A stretch of 63,819 bases of DNA from Candidatus Dietzia intestinigallinarum (GTDB taxonomy: Bacteria > Actinomycetota > Actinomycetes > Mycobacteriales > Mycobacteriaceae). Shown here in pieces: positions 61,292 through 63,819 of this stretch (position 1 is its first letter; each line of letters begins with the position of its first letter). The position numbers and the translations under genes were made by a program. Below the pieces are notes generated by a model. The model worked only from the letters and a program-made list of their open reading frames with translations, searched no databases and had not been told where the DNA came from. The stretch lies in assembly GCA_019119875.1 (NCBI GenBank), contig DWWG01000152.1, positions 1 through 63,819 of the forward strand, written 5' to 3'.

Positions 61292-62326
61292 GTGCGTATA
61301 GGCGTGCTCACCGCCGGTGGCGACTGCCCCGGGCTCAACGCTGTGATCCGGGCGTTGGTTCGCACCGCCCATTCCGAGTACGACTCGCCGGTCCTGGGAT
61401 TCCAGGACGGGTGGTCCGGGTTGGTGGACGATCGTGCGGTGCCGCTGTTCGACGACGAGGAGATCGACCGCATCCTGTTGCGCGGCGGCACGATCCTCGG
61501 CACGGGCCGTCTCAACCCGGACATTCTCACGGCGAGCCTGCCGGAGATCCGCCGTACGCTGGATCGGCATTCGATCGACGCGCTCGTCGCGATCGGGGGC
61601 GACGGGACGCTCAAGGCCGCCCGGTGGCTCACCGAGAACGGGATCCCGGTGGTGGGGGTGCCCAAGACCATCGACAACGACGTGGGAGGGACCGACTACA
61701 CCTTCGGATTCGACACCGCGGTGTCGATCGCCTCGGACGCCATCGACCGACTGCACACCACGGCCGAGTCCCACGAGCGGGTGATGCTCGTGGAGGTGAT
61801 GGGTCGTCACGCCGGGTGGATCGCCCTGCACGCGGGGCTGGCCTCGGGGGCCCACATGATCGTGATCCCCGAGGTGCCGTTCGACATCGACTTCGTGTGC
61901 AAGGTGATGAAGCGACGTTTCCAGATGGGGGAGGCCTACGGGATCTGCGTGGTGGCCGAGGGTGCCACCCCCGCCGAGGGGTCCGGGATGAGTCTTCGCG
62001 ACGGGGGCGTCGACCAGTTCGGCCACGAGGTGTTCACCGGGGTGGCGGATCAGATGGCCGGGGCGATCGCCGAGCGGATGAACCGCGACGTGCGCACCAC
62101 CGTCCTCGGCCACATCCAGCGAGGGGGCACCCCGACCGCCTACGACCGCGTCCTGGCGACCCGTTTCGGGGTGCACGCCGCGCACGCCGTGCACCGAGGT
62201 GACTTCGGTCAGATCGTGGCGCTGCACGGAGAGGCGATCGAAATGGTGCCGGTAGAGGACGCGGTGGCGGTGCTCAAGACCGTTCCGGAGGACCGCTACC
62301 GCGAGGCCGCCTGCCTCTTCGGCTAG
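61292..62326 (+). CDS. pfkA: 6-phosphofructokinase
   Basis: Phosphorylates fructose-6-phosphate in glycolysis; 344 aa. N-terminal [26 protein letters not shown] with Gly105, and [20 protein letters not shown] with Lys125 and the catalytic Asp. Gly105 marks ATP use while Lys125 is the residue found in PPi enzymes; this Gly/Lys mix is usual for actinobacterial ATP-PFKs. [13 protein letters not shown] is also present. It stops at TAG inside the gatB -10 element. Confidence 0.97.
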   Translation: MRIGVLTAGGDCPGLNAVIRALVRTAHSEYDSPVLGFQDGWSGLVDDRAVPLFDDEEIDRILLRGGTILGTGRLNPDILTASLPEIRRTLDRHSIDALVAIGGDGTLKAARWLTENGIPVVGVPKTIDNDVGGTDYTFGFDTAVSIASDAIDRLHTTAESHERVMLVEVMGRHAGWIALHAGLASGAHMIVIPEVPFDIDFVCKVMKRRFQMGEAYGICVVAEGATPAEGSGMSLRDGGVDQFGHEVFTGVADQMAGAIAERMNRDVRTTVLGHIQRGGTPTAYDRVLATRFGVHAAHAVHRGDFGQIVALHGEAIEMVPVEDAVAVLKTVPEDRYREAACLFG

Positions 62327-62329
62327 ATT
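62324..62329 (+). promoter_or_regulatory. -10 element overlapping the pfkA stop codon, for leaderless gatB
   Basis: TAGATT begins with the TAG stop codon of pfkA and ends 7 bases before the ATG at 62337. No ribosome binding site follows. A TTG at 62328 is in frame with gatB but lies within the hexamer, which makes it an unlikely start. Confidence 0.5.
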
Positions 62330-62336
62330 GTTCGGC

Positions 62337-63818
62337 ATGGAGTTCACCGAGGTCGTGTCACGTTTCGATCCCGTCATGGGCATGGAGGTGCACGTCGAGC
62401 TGCACACCGCCACCAAGATGTTCTGCGGTTGCCCGACCACCTTCGGGGCGGATCCCAACACCCAGGTGTGTCCGGTGTGTATCGGACTGCCGGGTGCGCT
62501 GCCCGTCGCCAACCGTCAGGCAGTCGAGTGGGCGATCAAGATCGGTCTCGCGTTGAACTGCTCGATCGCGCCGTACAGCCGCTTCGCCCGGAAGAACTAC
62601 TTCTACCCGGACCAGCCGAAGAACTACCAGATCTCGCAGTACGACGAGCCCATCGCCTACGACGGTTACCTCGACGTCCAGCTCGAGGACGGAAGCACCT
62701 GGCGCGTGGATGTCGAGCGGGCCCACATGGAAGAGGACACGGGTAAGTCGACTCACGTCGGCTCGTCCTCCGGCCGTATCCACGGGGCGACGCACTCGCT
62801 GCTCGACTTCAACCGGGCCGGGGTGCCGCTCATCGAGATCGTCTCCAAGCCGATCGTCGGGGCCGGGGAGCGGGCGCCGGAGATCGCGCGTGCGTATGTG
62901 AGCGCGTTGCGCGACCTGCTCAAGAGCCTCGACGTCTCGGATGTGCGCATGGACCAGGGCTCGATGCGGTGCGACGCCAACGTGTCGCTGATGCCCAAGG
63001 GCGCCACCGAGTTCGGCACCCGTACCGAGACGAAGAACGTCAACTCGCTGCGCAGCGTCGAGACGGCCGTGCGTTATGAGATGTGCCGTCAGGCGGACGT
63101 CCTCGCCGAGGGTGGAGAGGTGGTCCTTGAGACCCGTCACTTCCACGAGGCCGACGGCACCACCACGGCCGGGCGCCCCAAGGAGTCGGCCGAGGACTAC
63201 CGCTACTTCCCGGAGCCGGACCTTGCACCGGTGGAGCCCTCTGCGGAGCTGATCGAGCAGATCCGGGCCACGCTGCCGGAGCTTCCGTGGGTGCGTCGTG
63301 CTCGCGTCCAACAGGAGTGGGGCGTCTCCGACGAGGAGATGCGCGATCTGGTCAACGCCGGCGCGCTGGACCTGATCCTGGCCACCGTGGACGCCGGCGC
63401 GTCCCCGACCGAGGCCCGGTCGTGGTGGGTGTCGTACCTGACCCAGCAGGCCAACAAGCGGGAGGTCGAACTCGACGCACTGGCCATCACCCCCGCCCAG
63501 GTGACCCGCGTGATCGAGATGGTCGCGGAGGGCAAGCTCACCAACAAGCTCGCCCGACAGGTCGTGGACGCGGTCCTCGACGGCGAGGGGGAGCCGGACC
63601 AGATCGTGGCGGACAAGGGACTCGAGGTGGTCCGCGACGATTCGGCGCTGCAGAAGGCCGTGGATGACGCGCTGGCCGCGCAGCCGGACGTCGCCGACAA
63701 GATCCGTTCCGGCAAGGTCCAGGCCGCCGGTGCGATCGTCGGCGCGGTCATGAAGTCCACCCGCGGGCAGGCCGATCCCGCTCGGGTGAAGGAGCTCGTG
63801 ATCGCCGCCTGCAGCTGA
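62337..63818 (+). CDS. gatB: Aspartyl/glutamyl-tRNA amidotransferase subunit B
   Basis: Kinase/amidotransferase subunit that activates the misacylated tRNA and receives ammonia from GatA; 493 aa, complete, stop at 63816-63818. N-terminal [50 protein letters not shown], and the C-terminal YqeY-like tail domain (about 345-493). It is separated from gatC-gatA by the MFS gene and pfkA. The zinc-ligand Cys in CGC and CPVC are present. Confidence 0.98.
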   Translation: MEFTEVVSRFDPVMGMEVHVELHTATKMFCGCPTTFGADPNTQVCPVCIGLPGALPVANRQAVEWAIKIGLALNCSIAPYSRFARKNYFYPDQPKNYQISQYDEPIAYDGYLDVQLEDGSTWRVDVERAHMEEDTGKSTHVGSSSGRIHGATHSLLDFNRAGVPLIEIVSKPIVGAGERAPEIARAYVSALRDLLKSLDVSDVRMDQGSMRCDANVSLMPKGATEFGTRTETKNVNSLRSVETAVRYEMCRQADVLAEGGEVVLETRHFHEADGTTTAGRPKESAEDYRYFPEPDLAPVEPSAELIEQIRATLPELPWVRRARVQQEWGVSDEEMRDLVNAGALDLILATVDAGASPTEARSWWVSYLTQQANKREVELDALAITPAQVTRVIEMVAEGKLTNKLARQVVDAVLDGEGEPDQIVADKGLEVVRDDSALQKAVDDALAAQPDVADKIRSGKVQAAGAIVGAVMKSTRGQADPARVKELVIAACS

Positions 63819-63819
63819 G

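Overview
The window is a stretch of actinobacterial chromosome. It has very high GC, frequent GTG starts, a GlgE/GlgB pair and a WecA-type cell-wall linkage transferase. Its gene order matches what I recall of Mycobacterium tuberculosis and Corynebacterium. The ATP synthase c subunit and the extended AtpB N-terminus look Corynebacterium-like, and subunits b and delta are separate genes rather than the mycobacterial fusion. I infer a member of the Mycobacteriales close to Corynebacterium, possibly Dietzia; the genus is a guess. I read 55 protein genes and one tRNA gene. I found no rRNA, CRISPR array, insertion sequence, prophage or biosynthetic gene cluster.

Layout. (1) 1-10.5 kb is nucleic-acid maintenance: the 3' end of a DEAD-box RNA helicase, a membrane-anchored HNH nuclease, an SNF2 helicase coupled to a SWIM zinc-finger protein, an Mre11/SbcD-like nuclease coupled to a Rad50/SbcC-like ATPase, and a MarR regulator. 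(2) 10.5-17.3 kb holds tRNA-Arg(CCG) on the minus strand with a near-ideal terminator, then argS-lysA-hom-thrC-thrB, five genes joined by 4-base overlaps. (3) 17.4-25.8 kb has an acyl-CoA ligase, rho with a long repetitive N-terminal arm, prfA, prmC, a Sua5/TsaC-type gene, wecA and atpI. (4) 26-33.2 kb is the full F1Fo ATP synthase operon atpBEFHAGDC, where atpB appears to start at CTG. (5) 33.2-42.6 kb has a DUF2550 protein, nucS, a small Cys/His protein, a DivIVA-like coiled coil, methylmalonyl-CoA epimerase, thiolase, a thioredoxin-fold/TPR protein and glgE-glgB. (6) 42.8-63.8 kb is a second block: ABC ATPase, NUDIX hydrolase, THUMP-like methyltransferase, PQQ-propeller lipoprotein, fadD, etfBA, iscS, mnmA, a MetE-like protein, a DnaQ-like exonuclease, ligA, an ACT protein, gatC-gatA, an MFS pump, pfkA and gatB. 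From memory, blocks 2-5 match M. tuberculosis Rv1292-Rv1327c and block 6 matches Rv3041c-Rv3009c, so two conserved segments meet near 42.7 kb.

The genes are mainly housekeeping: aspartate-family amino acids, translation termination and tRNA modification (PrfA, PrmC, TsaC, MnmA, GatCAB, ArgS), energy (ATP synthase, ETF, PfkA), alpha-glucan synthesis (GlgE/GlgB) and genome integrity (NucS, LigA, SNF2, SbcCD-like). About fifteen genes look leaderless, with an A/T-rich -10 hexamer ending 5-10 bases before the start codon. In three cases the upstream gene's TAG stop codon is itself the start of that hexamer. I see no obviously new multi-gene system. The best candidates for follow-up are the divergent Mre11/Rad50-like pair (6.1-9.9 kb), the stop-codon/promoter overlaps, the CTG start of atpB, and the 69-base tandem repeat in rho.
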